Below are positions 15,750-24,669 of a stretch of DNA of 64,000 bases, one piece after another (position 1 is the stretch's first letter; every line of letters starts with the position of its first letter). Position numbers and translations under genes: made by a program. The notes under the pieces were generated by a model. It saw only the letters and a list, made by a program, of their open reading frames with translations, ran no database searches and was not told the DNA's origin. Origin of the DNA: Nitrosospira sp. NpAV. GTDB taxonomy: Bacteria > Pseudomonadota > Gammaproteobacteria > Burkholderiales > Nitrosomonadaceae. Where the stretch lies: assembly GCF_000832065.1 (NCBI RefSeq), contig NZ_JXQM01000021.1, positions 186,001 to 250,000 on the forward strand, read 5' to 3'.

Positions 15750-16153
15750 CATTCACCTCCCTCAGCCCATTCAACCTGATGATGCCGGGCAAACAGGTCA
15801 ATGAGCTTGTGCCGGATCACATTTTCATTCTGGCGCTGGTCCAATCGTTCGTTGTAATGGCGCGAGGCATATTCGACCATGGTTTTCTTGTCCATGGCAT
15901 GGAAATCGACGACTGGCAGCGGTTCCTCCATCGCTTTCTCCTCCCGCGCCAGCCCGACGGGTTCATCCGCCGGGGGTGTTTGCGGCGCTTGTGGCTCCTG
16001 CTCTTTTTCCTGGGCCCAGGTATCGGAATATGCCAGAAGCCTCTCTGCGACCTCTGCCGTTACGTTCCTGACTTGTCCAGGCTCCCAGCGCAAACCAATG
16101 TTATTGATGCTGTCGGTTTTAATGCAGGTGCTCAAGTATTTCACTCGCGGCAT
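15749..16153 (-). CDS. Phage protein with WEPGQ N-terminal domain
   Basis: A 134-residue protein. Residues 1-48 (MPRVKYLSTCIKTDSI, RWEPGQVRNVTAEVAERLLAY) match the start of the protein encoded at 17034-17573, so the two share a small domain. The middle is Pro/Glu-rich, and the C-terminal 50 residues form a different helical domain (KKTMVEYASRHYNERLDQ). Position before the adaptor suggests a head or neck role. Not otherwise recognised. Confidence 0.65.
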   Translation of the reverse strand: MPRVKYLSTCIKTDSINNIGLRWEPGQVRNVTAEVAERLLAYSDTWAQEKEQEPQAPQTPPADEPVGLAREEKAMEEPLPVVDFHAMDKKTMVEYASRHYNERLDQRQNENVIRHKLIDLFARHHQVEWAEGGE

Positions 16154-16194
16154 ATCAATTCCTTTTCTGGGATTTCATCGTTCTTGGCAGACTG

Positions 16195-17034
16195 CTAGAT
16201 TTCCACGGTGGTGCGCGTTGCCAGCGCTCTCGCTCCAGTGGGCCTGCCCGTGAGCGATCTCGATCTGATATTCCTGATATATTTTGCATTCCTGTCGCGG
16301 CACAGCGAATAAGGGCCGGGTGGATAGGCCTGCTTGAGGCCCTGTACATATGTCGATAGTTCCGTAATTCCAGGAGGAAAATTGCCGGGCGCGTAGATGC
16401 CTTCCGCCCACCAGCAACCTGCCGTGGCGCCCGGATAGATGGTGGGGCCAACGAATCGGTACATTAGTCTGTCATCGAGATAAAGAGCGAAAAGCCCATC
16501 CTCTATCGACCATACGGCCTGGCAGACGACGTCGTGCCATACCAGCGCATCCACCGGCCAGCGCGCGACAATCTCATAATCGCCCGCCGCGTCGCTTTGA
16601 TTCCATTTACGCAGACACACACCGAATTCATTGATGGCAACGGTCCATTTGGGATGTGTGGTGTTGTCAGTGTTCCGAGGATGAAACTGTTGGATATTGA
16701 TCGAATAATCGGTGACCTTGGGTACCGAGGCTTCAAGTAAATGATGTTTCTCAAGCCACTCCGGCGCAAGCATGTAGCTCCCCCAGTAAAAACCACCGCC
16801 GGTTTTGAAAGCATATTCCGAGATGAATCTATCGCGGACTATTTCGGTGCGATGAGAACCACTCACTATGCCGTCGTTTATATTCCTTACAATCCTGACC
16901 ACCTGCCCGCGCTGATTTACCGGATCGTCAACCATGCTGATACGCGCAGGTTCCCATCTTTTGAGCACATATTTGTTCGTATCGTTTAAATCGCTCGCGG
17001 ATGCGATACGCGTCACGTTAGGATTAAGCGCCAT
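16195..17034 (-). CDS. Heparin-lyase-like (LamG fold) virion protein 1
   Basis: A 279-residue protein with the concanavalin-like fold of the heparin lyase I/polysaccharide lyase family: SGSHRTEIVRDRF, FYWGSYMLAPEWLE, INIQQFHPRNTDN, WHDVVCQAVWS followed by DGLFALYLDDRLMYRF, and GIYAPGNFPPGI near the end. The family cleaves acidic polysaccharides by beta-elimination; in a phage it could be a capsule depolymerase or only a binding domain. It shares the QxH and GNFPxGI motifs with the protein at 24670-25629. Its ATG overlaps the previous stop (TAATG). Confidence 0.7.
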   Translation of the reverse strand: MALNPNVTRIASASDLNDTNKYVLKRWEPARISMVDDPVNQRGQVVRIVRNINDGIVSGSHRTEIVRDRFISEYAFKTGGGFYWGSYMLAPEWLEKHHLLEASVPKVTDYSINIQQFHPRNTDNTTHPKWTVAINEFGVCLRKWNQSDAAGDYEIVARWPVDALVWHDVVCQAVWSIEDGLFALYLDDRLMYRFVGPTIYPGATAGCWWAEGIYAPGNFPPGITELSTYVQGLKQAYPPGPYSLCRDRNAKYIRNIRSRSLTGRPTGARALATRTTVEI

Positions 17035-17573
17035 TACACTGCGGGCCAGTAAAGTACGCTGACACTGCCTGTGGCGCCGGTGGCGTAGTTAAGAAATAAA
17101 CCGTTGCTGCATGAAATGCCAACCGGGAAGATATATTCGCCCGCTATTTTGCCGGGAGGCAATGTTGCGACCGTCGCTCCGGAACCTGCCGTGATGCCGT
17201 TCTCGATGGTAATGGCTGCCGTGGCGGTTGCGGCATGGACGATGTATCCATAAAGAATACAGGCGCCATTGTTGATTAACGAGTCGACACTCTTGGGGCC
17301 GGATGCGACACAGAGTGCGCCGCCAAAAGTGCGGTCGAATACCGCGTCCTCTCCAGGATGTTCAGCCATGTCGGCGACGTTCAATTCACCGGAGGCTTGA
17401 TATGAATTTGAATCAAGAACCGGGTAGAAGTAGATGAACGAATCCGTGTATGCGGTAAGCAAGCCTCCCATCTCTAGAGAAACTTCCCTGATCTGGCCAG
17501 GCTCCCAACTTACCTGGGAACCCGGCACCGAGTCCACTTTGGTAACGGTTCCTATGTACTTTACTAAGGGCAT
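17034..17573 (-). CDS. Phage head-region protein with WEPGQ N-terminal domain
   Basis: A 179-residue protein. Start at MPLVKYIGTVTKVDSV, after GGAGG; this opening and SWEPGQIREVSLEMGGLLTAY are shared with the protein at 15749-16153. The C-terminal two thirds differ and are Gly/Ala/Thr-rich with strands (GAILYGYI-like, TAAITIENGITAGSG, SVSVLYWPAV), suggesting a beta-structured decoration or appendage protein. It follows a hairpin terminator. Function unknown. Confidence 0.65.
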   Translation of the reverse strand: MPLVKYIGTVTKVDSVPGSQVSWEPGQIREVSLEMGGLLTAYTDSFIYFYPVLDSNSYQASGELNVADMAEHPGEDAVFDRTFGGALCVASGPKSVDSLINNGACILYGYIVHAATATAAITIENGITAGSGATVATLPPGKIAGEYIFPVGISCSNGLFLNYATGATGSVSVLYWPAV

Positions 17574-17590
17574 TTCGCCTCCTAAAAGTA

Positions 17591-17619
17591 AAGCGGCCAT
17601 CCTTCCGGAGAGGCCGCTT
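17591..17619 (-). terminator. Hairpin between decoration-like and WEPGQ genes
   Basis: AAGCGGCC (17591-17598) and GGCCGCTT (17612-17619) form a perfect 8-bp stem with a 13-base loop. Leftward it is followed by TTACTTTTA, an imperfect U-run, so it is a partial terminator just before the Shine-Dalgarno of the next gene. Confidence 0.6.
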
Positions 17620-17643
17620 ATTCTGATTTATTCGAGTTGATGC

Positions 17644-18090
17644 TTATCTGACGCCGACTCCGTCGCCCTTGACGATTGCGGTAACTTTACCGGAAGTGAA
17701 TGTGGCAGCCGTTGCGGTGAGGGTAATGGTCAGGAATACCGGTTTTTCGAATTTGATGGGCTGGAACGCCAGGGAAGTGCGGCCAGCGGTGCTGAGAAAG
17801 GTTTTTCCCGCCGCGGCAAAATAATCATCGATAGCGGGAGGATTATCCGCCGCGCTCAGCGGGGCATAACCCACCTTGCAGGCAATGGCCGGCGCGCCGC
17901 CGGAATCCAGATCATCGTTGACGATGTCGATATCGGTAACGTTCAGGCCCGCCGGGATTATGACGGGGAAATAAATATCCCCGGAGACCCCCCCAGTCGG
18001 CGCGACTGTGCCGATAACGACGACGGCATTGCCATATCCGCCCATGTGACGCGATTTACTGAACAAATCCGGTGCATTGAAAGTAGCCAT
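17644..18090 (-). CDS. Probable capsid decoration protein
   Basis: A 148-residue protein starting MATFNAPDLFSKSRHMGG, eight bases after AAGGAG. It is Gly/Ala/Thr-rich with strand-like segments (AVVVIGTVAP, IYFPVIIPAGLNVTDIDI, VFLTITLTATAATF). Directly after the major capsid gene, this is where head decoration or fibre proteins are normally encoded. No named family recognised. Confidence 0.6.
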   Translation of the reverse strand: MATFNAPDLFSKSRHMGGYGNAVVVIGTVAPTGGVSGDIYFPVIIPAGLNVTDIDIVNDDLDSGGAPAIACKVGYAPLSAADNPPAIDDYFAAAGKTFLSTAGRTSLAFQPIKFEKPVFLTITLTATAATFTSGKVTAIVKGDGVGVR

Positions 18091-18122
18091 GGTAAAAACT
18101 CCTTGAGGATGAATGAGTGGGA

Positions 18123-18145
18123 GGCGGAGCATTAAAGACTCCGCC
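18123..18145 (-). terminator. Hairpin after the major capsid gene
   Basis: GGCGGAG (18123-18129) and CTCCGCC (18139-18145) pair perfectly around a nine-base loop, 14 bases past the capsid stop. No U-run follows leftward, so it may protect or process the abundant capsid mRNA rather than terminate. Confidence 0.5.
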
Positions 18146-18158
18146 TGTGCTCCAGGGA

Positions 18159-19430
18159 TTAGAGGGAAATGACGGAATCGACCGCAATCACGCCAAAGTC
18201 GGTCGGTATCTTCGCGCCGGTACCGTCATTGATCGACAGGCGCACTTTGCCCTTGCCGCATACCCGCTCCCCCATGACCTCCAGATTGCTCTCAAAGTTG
18301 TACCAATGTTCCTTCCAGCCGAACTGCATGCCGCTGACTCCTGTTTTGCCGTAAGCCACTCCCAGTGCCTGCGCACCCAGCAAAAGGCCGCGCTCGACGG
18401 CATAACCGGCGCTCAGCGAGGGGTTGATGGCCTGGTCGGTTTCCACCGCGGTTGCCGCATTGACGGCGGTGACAATTTTTGTGCTTTCGCCCGTTAGAAA
18501 GCGAATGGCGCGCTCGTTTTTTATCACCAAAATACCGTTCCACATGCCGGCTTCGCCAGCGAATAACGGATGACGGGTATCCAGATAGGCGGCACGGTTC
18601 ACGGCGTTCTGCTGGAATGCCCGCAGCGAGCCTTCGGTCAATAATATGGAATATTGGTTAGGCGTGGCGAGAAACACCCACATCTTCGACGTCTGCGCCG
18701 CCCGGTCGCCGGCAAGCTTCACCGACTGCAGGGGCTGATCCATGTCGTCCAATCGCTTGCGCAGATTGTCAAGATGCATCAGCTTGAGTTGATCGGTGGA
18801 AACAATGGAACCCAATTGCTGTCCGCCAGCGGTGAGGTTGGCGCCGTTGACCACGAAATGCCGGTTATAGGTCGGCGCCTTGACCGGGTTGATCATGACC
18901 GAAGCAAAATTGGCGCTGCTCTGGAGCGGTATCGTCCAATCCGTGCCGGTCTGCGACCCGCGCGCACCCGCCAGATGCACCAGTGACTCCTGCGTATCGA
19001 GGCGCGGAAAATACCCGGACAACTGGGCCAGTGCAATCTCGCGCAGGTTATGCTTAGTGCGCTGCTGCGACATGCTGCCGCCTGCATCAATCACCTTGCT
19101 GGCCAGATCGATCTTGATATCCATCGAAGAAAACGACAGTGTGTCGCCCTTGCCTTCGCGATTAATATCCCCCATCAACGGTTCTCCGCTGACGGTATCG
19201 ACCAGATCGAGCGTAACGATATCCCCCGCATTTTTCATCAGGTTGTCGATCCTGACGATCGGCATGCCCGGTTGCGTCTGTCCGGCGATCTTTTCCATCG
19301 CGGCGGATGGTTCCACCGGACCAGCCAGATTTTCCATCGCCGATGCGCCTTTCAGCGTATTGGCAAAGAGCGCGGCGCTATAGTGTTTCACTGCAATCGA
19401 GCTGCCGCTTGCTACGTTGGTTTCAGCCAT
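18159..19430 (-). CDS. Major capsid protein, N4-gp56 family
   Basis: A 423-residue protein that forms the icosahedral shell. The opening MAETNVASGSSIAVKHYSAA, then IVRIDNLMKNAGDIVTLDLV, the polar helix SMSQQRTKHNLREIALAQLSGYF, and MWVFLATPNQYSILL match the N4-gp56 family of HK97-fold capsid proteins. Length is typical. It lies between scaffold (12 bases upstream) and decoration-like genes and ends at a hairpin. Confidence 0.88.
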   Translation of the reverse strand: MAETNVASGSSIAVKHYSAALFANTLKGASAMENLAGPVEPSAAMEKIAGQTQPGMPIVRIDNLMKNAGDIVTLDLVDTVSGEPLMGDINREGKGDTLSFSSMDIKIDLASKVIDAGGSMSQQRTKHNLREIALAQLSGYFPRLDTQESLVHLAGARGSQTGTDWTIPLQSSANFASVMINPVKAPTYNRHFVVNGANLTAGGQQLGSIVSTDQLKLMHLDNLRKRLDDMDQPLQSVKLAGDRAAQTSKMWVFLATPNQYSILLTEGSLRAFQQNAVNRAAYLDTRHPLFAGEAGMWNGILVIKNERAIRFLTGESTKIVTAVNAATAVETDQAINPSLSAGYAVERGLLLGAQALGVAYGKTGVSGMQFGWKEHWYNFESNLEVMGERVCGKGKVRLSINDGTGAKIPTDFGVIAVDSVISL

Positions 19431-19441
19431 TTCATGGGTCC

Positions 19442-20440
19442 TTAATCAAGTTCGGATCTCAAGGCTGCCGCCTGTTGCGAGGGCATTTTCATCAATCGCC
19501 TGGTCAATTCATGCGGACTCAGGTTCTCGAGTTGCTCACGCTCGGAAGCGGGGTTTGCACCCCCTTGGATATCCGATAGGGTTGTGGGTTTTTTGGCCGG
19601 AGCGCTCTCAAGCCTTGCTTTCGCTTCGGCTCTTGTTTGCTCGGGATTAGCTTGTTTTTCTGGCAATGAAGCTTCTGGCATAATCGCCCTGACACGCCGG
19701 ACAACTTCCTCGAATCTTTCGGAATAGGGCCTTGCAGTCCACTTGCTGCTGGTTCTCAGAATTTCATCCTGCTTGATGGCTTCATCCCACGCTTGCGGAT
19801 CATTGCTTTCCCAGTGCACCAGGTCAGAGTTATTGTCTTTGGCTTCGACTACCTGCTCTTCAACGCGGAGTTGTCTCGCACGATCGGATTCCTCCTTTTC
19901 GCGCTTCAGTTCCTCAAGCGTTTTTTCGAGCTTTTCGCCTTGCCTGCGGCTTCCCTCAAGAACAGCACTAACCACCTGGTAGAGCTCGGGCATGTCTTCC
20001 TTGATACGCTCCAGATGCGCGTCGATGGCTTTATCCGCCAAGGTAATGCTGGCACCCGTTGCGTTCTCTTTTTTTTGCAGAAGCGCTTCCAGTTTTTCAG
20101 CCGCTTTAGTGTTTTCCAGTTTGGCAGCCTGTAACTGTTCGCGTAGCGCCGAGTTCTCCACCCGCAGTTCCTTGTGTTTCTCGTAAGGGATAACTCCTTT
20201 GCCGCTCTTGTTCAGAACGACCGGCTGATCTTCCTCCGCGGCCGATGCGGCGCCATTGTCCGGGTCATTGAGCGCGTCATGTTTCCCTTCCTGTTCGCGT
20301 TCGTCTTTTTCCCCGGTTTTTTCCTCTTCCTTCTGATTGCCCAGAATCTCTGACAGACGGTTCGGGTCATTCTCCAGCATCTCGATCTGTTCCGGCGTCA
20401 GGTTTACTATTTGTTCATCCGTAAGCTGATTTACTTCCAT
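19442..20440 (-). CDS. Phage scaffold protein
   Basis: A 332-residue acidic, highly helical protein. The start MEVNQLTDEQIVNLTPEQIE is preceded by AGGAG. Residues about 90-220 form a long coiled coil (LREQLQAAKLENTKAAEKLE, GEKLEKTLEELKREKEE), with low-complexity Glu/Lys stretches and a helical C-terminal tail (LSPHELTRRLMKMPSQQAA). Such proteins fill the procapsid and leave before DNA packaging. Position between portal and capsid supports this. Confidence 0.8.
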   Translation of the reverse strand: MEVNQLTDEQIVNLTPEQIEMLENDPNRLSEILGNQKEEEKTGEKDEREQEGKHDALNDPDNGAASAAEEDQPVVLNKSGKGVIPYEKHKELRVENSALREQLQAAKLENTKAAEKLEALLQKKENATGASITLADKAIDAHLERIKEDMPELYQVVSAVLEGSRRQGEKLEKTLEELKREKEESDRARQLRVEEQVVEAKDNNSDLVHWESNDPQAWDEAIKQDEILRTSSKWTARPYSERFEEVVRRVRAIMPEASLPEKQANPEQTRAEAKARLESAPAKKPTTLSDIQGGANPASEREQLENLSPHELTRRLMKMPSQQAAALRSELD

Positions 20441-20567
20441 TGCCGTTTTTCTCCTACTGCTTGACCCAGTGAGCGGGCCGCCCGGATATGAGCGGGTTTA
20501 TAAAACTGCGGTATCGCCGTGAGCGCGCTTGGGTTGTCCAAAAATCCGAATAACCGAATGCGGAAAC

Positions 20568-20590
20568 AAAAAAGCCGCTCGAAAGCGGCT
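20568..20590 (-). terminator. Rho-independent terminator after the portal gene
   Basis: Leftward, AGCCGCT-TTCG-AGCGGCT (20590-20573) with a stable UUCG loop is followed by six T. It lies about 45 bases after the portal stop and before the scaffold gene, so head genes may be set at a different level from packaging genes. Confidence 0.85.
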
Positions 20591-20633
20591 GGGTATGGCA
20601 TAGGACGCAATGAACATTGCGTCGCATGAAGTT

Positions 20634-22472
20634 TCATAATTGGGTTCTCGGCATAACCTGCTGAGCCGGCCGGTCCAGCCCGTCCACACCACCTATCTGC
20701 CGCAACTGATCAGCCAGTTCATGCCGGTTCGGGATGTCGGACAATTCCAGCATCGCCGGATATAGCACAGCCTGATATGCAGGCGGCGCCCCTTGTACGA
20801 TCTGCGTGAATGCTTGTAATTGTTGCGCCCTGAAGCTCGGCGTCGCGGGAATATCTTCCAGCACGACCCTGACCTCGGCGGTCTCGATATCATTCTCGAT
20901 CACGGGGCCGGAATGAGTCATGACTTCGCGGTTGAAATAAACCGTCTTGCGTTTGTTGCCCTGTTTTACCGCCATGCTCATTGGCTTTCCCAGCAGATCA
21001 TGTTTAATGAGCGCAAGCAGCTGCTGTCCGACTAGCCGCCGGGCATAGCGAAAATTATCGTTGGGCTCCGCCAGTACTGTGGAGCCCTGCTCCACCAGAC
21101 TGTTGATGGCAACGCCGCTCGCGGCCTGCGTGGACGCACCGAGCATTGCCCGGTACACACCGCTTACCGCTTCAATCCTGTGCCTGCGCTCCTCCACCAG
21201 TTGAAATATCTGCGCGGCCAGCGCATGCTCGCGCGTTACCTTGAATCCGCCGGCATTCCTGCGCTGCGCGTTCAGGACGGTCATCGACCTCAGGCTGCTG
21301 ATGTTGTGCGCGACCTCCTGATAGGTATTCTGGCTCAAATCGAGCGCATCATTATCCACCTCGACTTTTACTGAATTCAGCACTTCGTACAGCAGGATAT
21401 CCAGATCGAGAATCTGGTCCTGCGGCCCCCGCATATCGCGGATCAATCCATACGGAACCCTGCTGCGGTCTTTGCGGAAGCACCAGAAGGGGACATAGGG
21501 AAAGTCCCGATGCGGCAGCGGGCTGGGCACATCCATCAGTTTGTGCGGCCCCAGCCAGATTGCTACGCGCAATCTCGGCAGCAAGGATTTCTGGACGTAT
21601 ACAAGACCCCTGCTCAGCGCGGCCCCATGGTAGGGATTGTCTTCACGGTACTCGATCGCCTTGCCGTCCGGCAATACCACAACGTAGGCCTCCTCGGAAT
21701 GCCGGTACCATAGCTCGGACAACCGTACCATGCCCGAGTTGCGATTGAGATAATCCTCCTGACCATGCCCCCACGCCTGACCCCATGCCTGCTCGATTTC
21801 GTAGGCCCTGGCCATGCCCGTATCGGCGCCTTCGTATACATCCAGATTGTTCCAGCCGTTCCAGCTGTTGCCGATAAGCGCCTGCTGCTCCGGAAACATC
21901 CTCGCCGCCTGCGCGTAATCGACCCACTTGTCGCGCCGTAAATAGCGCGCATCCGACAGATCCGGCTCCTTCGATGTCCAGTCCCACCAGATGTCATTGC
22001 GATGAATTTCCCGCACCCGGTATGGATACCTGAGCGGATCGAACTCGCGTGAGACTTCCACCCAGCCGACTCCGGCCCGGATCATGCTGGAATAAGCATC
22101 GGACATTGCCCTGTCCGCCCTCGATTCCGCCTCGACCTCCTTGATTCTTGCGGAGAGCCCTTCCGCTATCTCGGCGTGCCGCTCATCGTCGGACGTGATC
22201 TTGTAATCGGTGCGGCTGCGCGCCTCGATTCCCAGCACGGCATTGATGGTGGGCTTGATCAGATTTGAATCCTGTGGCGGAATACCGGCATCTTTAAGAC
22301 GCCGGATTACGTCAACACTGGTCTGAGCACCGTCGTAATAATCGCAATCTATATCGGAATCCAGGCGCCACTTTGGCTGGTTGCGGATATCCCGGCAGAT
22401 GCCGCTGTATGCCTCGACCGATATGTCCGCCGCCATATCCGCCGCATCCACCCTGCCAGTACCCAGGGTCAT
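20634..22472 (-). CDS. Portal protein, P22-like
   Basis: A 612-residue portal that forms the dodecameric DNA channel at one capsid vertex. Diagnostic stretches: DYYDGAQTSVDVIRRLKDAG and NLIKPTINAVLGIEARSRTD near the N-terminus, GVGWVEVSREFDPLRYPYRV, IWWDWTSKEPDLSDARYLRR, and the C-terminal stem/wing region with SGVAINSLVEQGSTVLAEP. Length and order fit P22-type portals. Its ATG overlaps the terminase stop (ATGA). A terminator follows. Confidence 0.88.
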   Translation of the reverse strand: MTLGTGRVDAADMAADISVEAYSGICRDIRNQPKWRLDSDIDCDYYDGAQTSVDVIRRLKDAGIPPQDSNLIKPTINAVLGIEARSRTDYKITSDDERHAEIAEGLSARIKEVEAESRADRAMSDAYSSMIRAGVGWVEVSREFDPLRYPYRVREIHRNDIWWDWTSKEPDLSDARYLRRDKWVDYAQAARMFPEQQALIGNSWNGWNNLDVYEGADTGMARAYEIEQAWGQAWGHGQEDYLNRNSGMVRLSELWYRHSEEAYVVVLPDGKAIEYREDNPYHGAALSRGLVYVQKSLLPRLRVAIWLGPHKLMDVPSPLPHRDFPYVPFWCFRKDRSRVPYGLIRDMRGPQDQILDLDILLYEVLNSVKVEVDNDALDLSQNTYQEVAHNISSLRSMTVLNAQRRNAGGFKVTREHALAAQIFQLVEERRHRIEAVSGVYRAMLGASTQAASGVAINSLVEQGSTVLAEPNDNFRYARRLVGQQLLALIKHDLLGKPMSMAVKQGNKRKTVYFNREVMTHSGPVIENDIETAEVRVVLEDIPATPSFRAQQLQAFTQIVQGAPPAYQAVLYPAMLELSDIPNRHELADQLRQIGGVDGLDRPAQQVMPRTQL

Positions 22473-23722
22473 GCGCGCCAGCCTCTCATGCTGATGCCGC
22501 GTGCGCTGCCGGCGGGTTTATCATCTTCGGTAGACACGGCAAAATAGCGAAATGCGTCCGCCGCGTGGCTGTGATGATCGTGCAGTGGCCTGCCGCTGAA
22601 CTGTCTTGTGGCCGGATCGACATCGAACCGGTAGTGCCGCAAGCTTTGCAATCCCTCGGCACACTTCACCTCATCGAAATAGCAGCGATTAAATACCGTT
22701 CTCGCGGCATTGATGCCGTCAGGAATGGACAGATTCGGCACTATTCTCACCTTGCGCCCGGCCGCAAGCATGATTTCCTCCACGCTTCGGCCTGTCGCCA
22801 GCGTCTTGGCCCTGGCGTCGTGCGGCAGCCAATCCATGCCATACAGATATCCCTTGTCCTGTAGCACATTGATGTAGTGTTGTATTGGCATCTGATTGTT
22901 GCTGTAATAATCGATTAATCTGAATTCGCCGCCGACCGCCTGCGCAAACCATATACTGGTGTTGTCGGCCCAGCCCAGATCGAAGAACGTATGCACCGGT
23001 TTCGCAGCGTCATAAGGCACATTTCTTACGCGGCCTTCTTCCTGGGTCAGTCTCAACTCCCTGGCATAAACCGCACCGTCCAGCGTCACGCGGCAATAAC
23101 CTTCCCAGATATTCCGGTACGCGTCGGGATCTCTGGTTTTCAAATCGTCCTTCTCGCGCAACAATGTATCCGGAAACCACGGATTATCGTTCCAGTTGAT
23201 CTTTACAACGACTGCTCCCGCCGGCGGATTGATAACGAACCGTCGATGGGTTTCGTCGGTCTCCAGTTCCGGATTGTAGGTCACCCAGATTTCCGAACCC
23301 TCTTTGCGGATAGTGGGAATAAGCGTATCCCAGCTTAGCTTGCTTACTGCCTGGGCTTCTTCCACCCAGGCCCGGTCAATGCCCTCGAACGACTTTATCC
23401 GGGTGATATTGTTGCGCAGTCCGGCAAACAAAAATTCAGAGCCGTTCCTGCCCAGAATGACGTTGTTCTGCACTTCGTAAAATGATTCCAGGCCGATTTC
23501 AGCAATCTGGGACTGCAACAGGTGATGCACCGACTCGACGATCGAATTCTGGAACTCACGCGCGCATAATATGCGCAACGGTGCGACTGCAGCCTGTATC
23601 AGCAATGCCCTGGCAACACTCCATGACTTTGCGCCACCACGGCCGCCATATAAAATTTTGTACCGTGCCGCTTTGAACAAAAATCGGAGTTTTTCAGGAA
23701 ATTCCGCCCGGTACACGGTCAT
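22469..23722 (-). CDS. Terminase large subunit (packaging ATPase/nuclease)
   Basis: A 417-residue motor protein of the PBSX-type terminase group. ATPase: Walker A GGRGGAKS at residues 26-33, Walker B around RAWVEEAQ. Nuclease: RNase H-like acids in FFDLGWADNTS and HDHHSHAADAFRYF. It cuts and pumps concatemeric DNA through the portal. Length is normal and both active sites look intact, so packaging is potentially functional. It follows the small subunit by 42 bases and overlaps the portal gene. Confidence 0.92.
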   Translation of the reverse strand: MTVYRAEFPEKLRFLFKAARYKILYGGRGGAKSWSVARALLIQAAVAPLRILCAREFQNSIVESVHHLLQSQIAEIGLESFYEVQNNVILGRNGSEFLFAGLRNNITRIKSFEGIDRAWVEEAQAVSKLSWDTLIPTIRKEGSEIWVTYNPELETDETHRRFVINPPAGAVVVKINWNDNPWFPDTLLREKDDLKTRDPDAYRNIWEGYCRVTLDGAVYARELRLTQEEGRVRNVPYDAAKPVHTFFDLGWADNTSIWFAQAVGGEFRLIDYYSNNQMPIQHYINVLQDKGYLYGMDWLPHDARAKTLATGRSVEEIMLAAGRKVRIVPNLSIPDGINAARTVFNRCYFDEVKCAEGLQSLRHYRFDVDPATRQFSGRPLHDHHSHAADAFRYFAVSTEDDKPAGSARGISMRGWRA

Positions 23723-23764
23723 GCCGCGATCGAATATTCAAGAATCATGAGACCGGATACCTGG

Positions 23765-24283
23765 CTACTTGCCGGCGGCAAGCATTGTGACAAAGGCCAC
23801 TTCGACCTTGTGCACAATCGGCTTGCCGGTATCACCGTCCTCTCGCGTATTCAGCAGTTTGTCGCCATATTTCTTGGGCGCAAGCCGCGCGGCATACCAT
23901 TTGCGCGCGTCGATACGCAGCTGGGAGCGTGCTATGATCTCGCGATTCGTCACTTCTTTTCCCTTCTCGTCGGTAAAGGTATCTTTTGACCCGTCATCGG
24001 AGATTTCTATGATTTCTTCGGCATAGGCATCCACGCAAAGCTCTTTCGCATGCAGGTACTGCTGCATGAGCGCCGCATCGTTCGCCAGCCAGTTCCATAA
24101 GACCCGTTGACTGATACCGGTCTCCACACACATCGTCCGTGCCGATTTTCCCAGTGAGATGCCCGTACAAATTGCATCCACCAGTTCACGGGTTTTTATT
24201 GTTGGCGCACCCCTTTTCTTGCCGGATGACACCCCATGGACCGGCAATGCCGTGGCCGCCGAAGGCGATTTACGCTCACTCAT
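23765..24283 (-). CDS. Terminase small subunit
   Basis: A 172-residue DNA-recognition subunit. Residues 28-72 contain a helix-turn-helix (ELVDAICTGISLGKSARTMC, ETGISQRVLWNWLAND), followed by a helical oligomerisation region (EIIARSQLRIDARKWYAARL) and KKYGDKL, a C-terminal block common in these proteins. It directly precedes the large subunit and its start overlaps the end of the lipoprotein gene by eight bases. Confidence 0.85.
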   Translation of the reverse strand: MSERKSPSAATALPVHGVSSGKKRGAPTIKTRELVDAICTGISLGKSARTMCVETGISQRVLWNWLANDAALMQQYLHAKELCVDAYAEEIIEISDDGSKDTFTDEKGKEVTNREIIARSQLRIDARKWYAARLAPKKYGDKLLNTREDGDTGKPIVHKVEVAFVTMLAAGK

Positions 24284-24584
24284 GATTCAACTCTTTTTGC
24301 GGCAGGTTGTTACATCCCTTGAGCGCCGCGAGCAATTTGATCTCGCATGCCCATCGTTCCTCTATCTCGGCGCGCAGCGCCCGATTAATGGTCAGGGAAT
24401 CGTCATTCACGGATACGCGATCAACCGCATAGGCCGACTTGCACTCCGCGGGTGTTTCCACCCGGCATAAAACGGCAACCGGTTTTTCGACCACTTGTGT
24501 CTGAATGACTGGCTTGCCGGCGCAACCCGCCAATGCGAGTACTGAAATCGTCAGCATGAGACTAGTACTAGTACGATGCTTCAT
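24276..24584 (-). CDS. Rz1-like lipoprotein (outer-membrane spanin candidate)
   Basis: A 102-residue lipoprotein with signal peptide and lipobox LALAGC (Cys21). The mature part starts AGKPVIQTQVVEKPVAVLC, a pattern common in Rz1-type o-spanins, which join an inner-membrane Rz protein to open the outer membrane at lysis. The remaining half is helical with paired Cys. It lies apart from the lysis cassette, beside packaging genes, which is odd but seen in some podoviruses. Confidence 0.6.
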   Translation of the reverse strand: MKHRTSTSLMLTISVLALAGCAGKPVIQTQVVEKPVAVLCRVETPAECKSAYAVDRVSVNDDSLTINRALRAEIEERWACEIKLLAALKGCNNLPQKELNHE

Positions 24585-24669
24585 GAAATTTGGTATGCAA
24601 TTAACATGATTGGATGCCAGTCCCGGCTGGAGCCGGGCAAGCTGCGAAAAGACGCATCGTTATCCCCTT

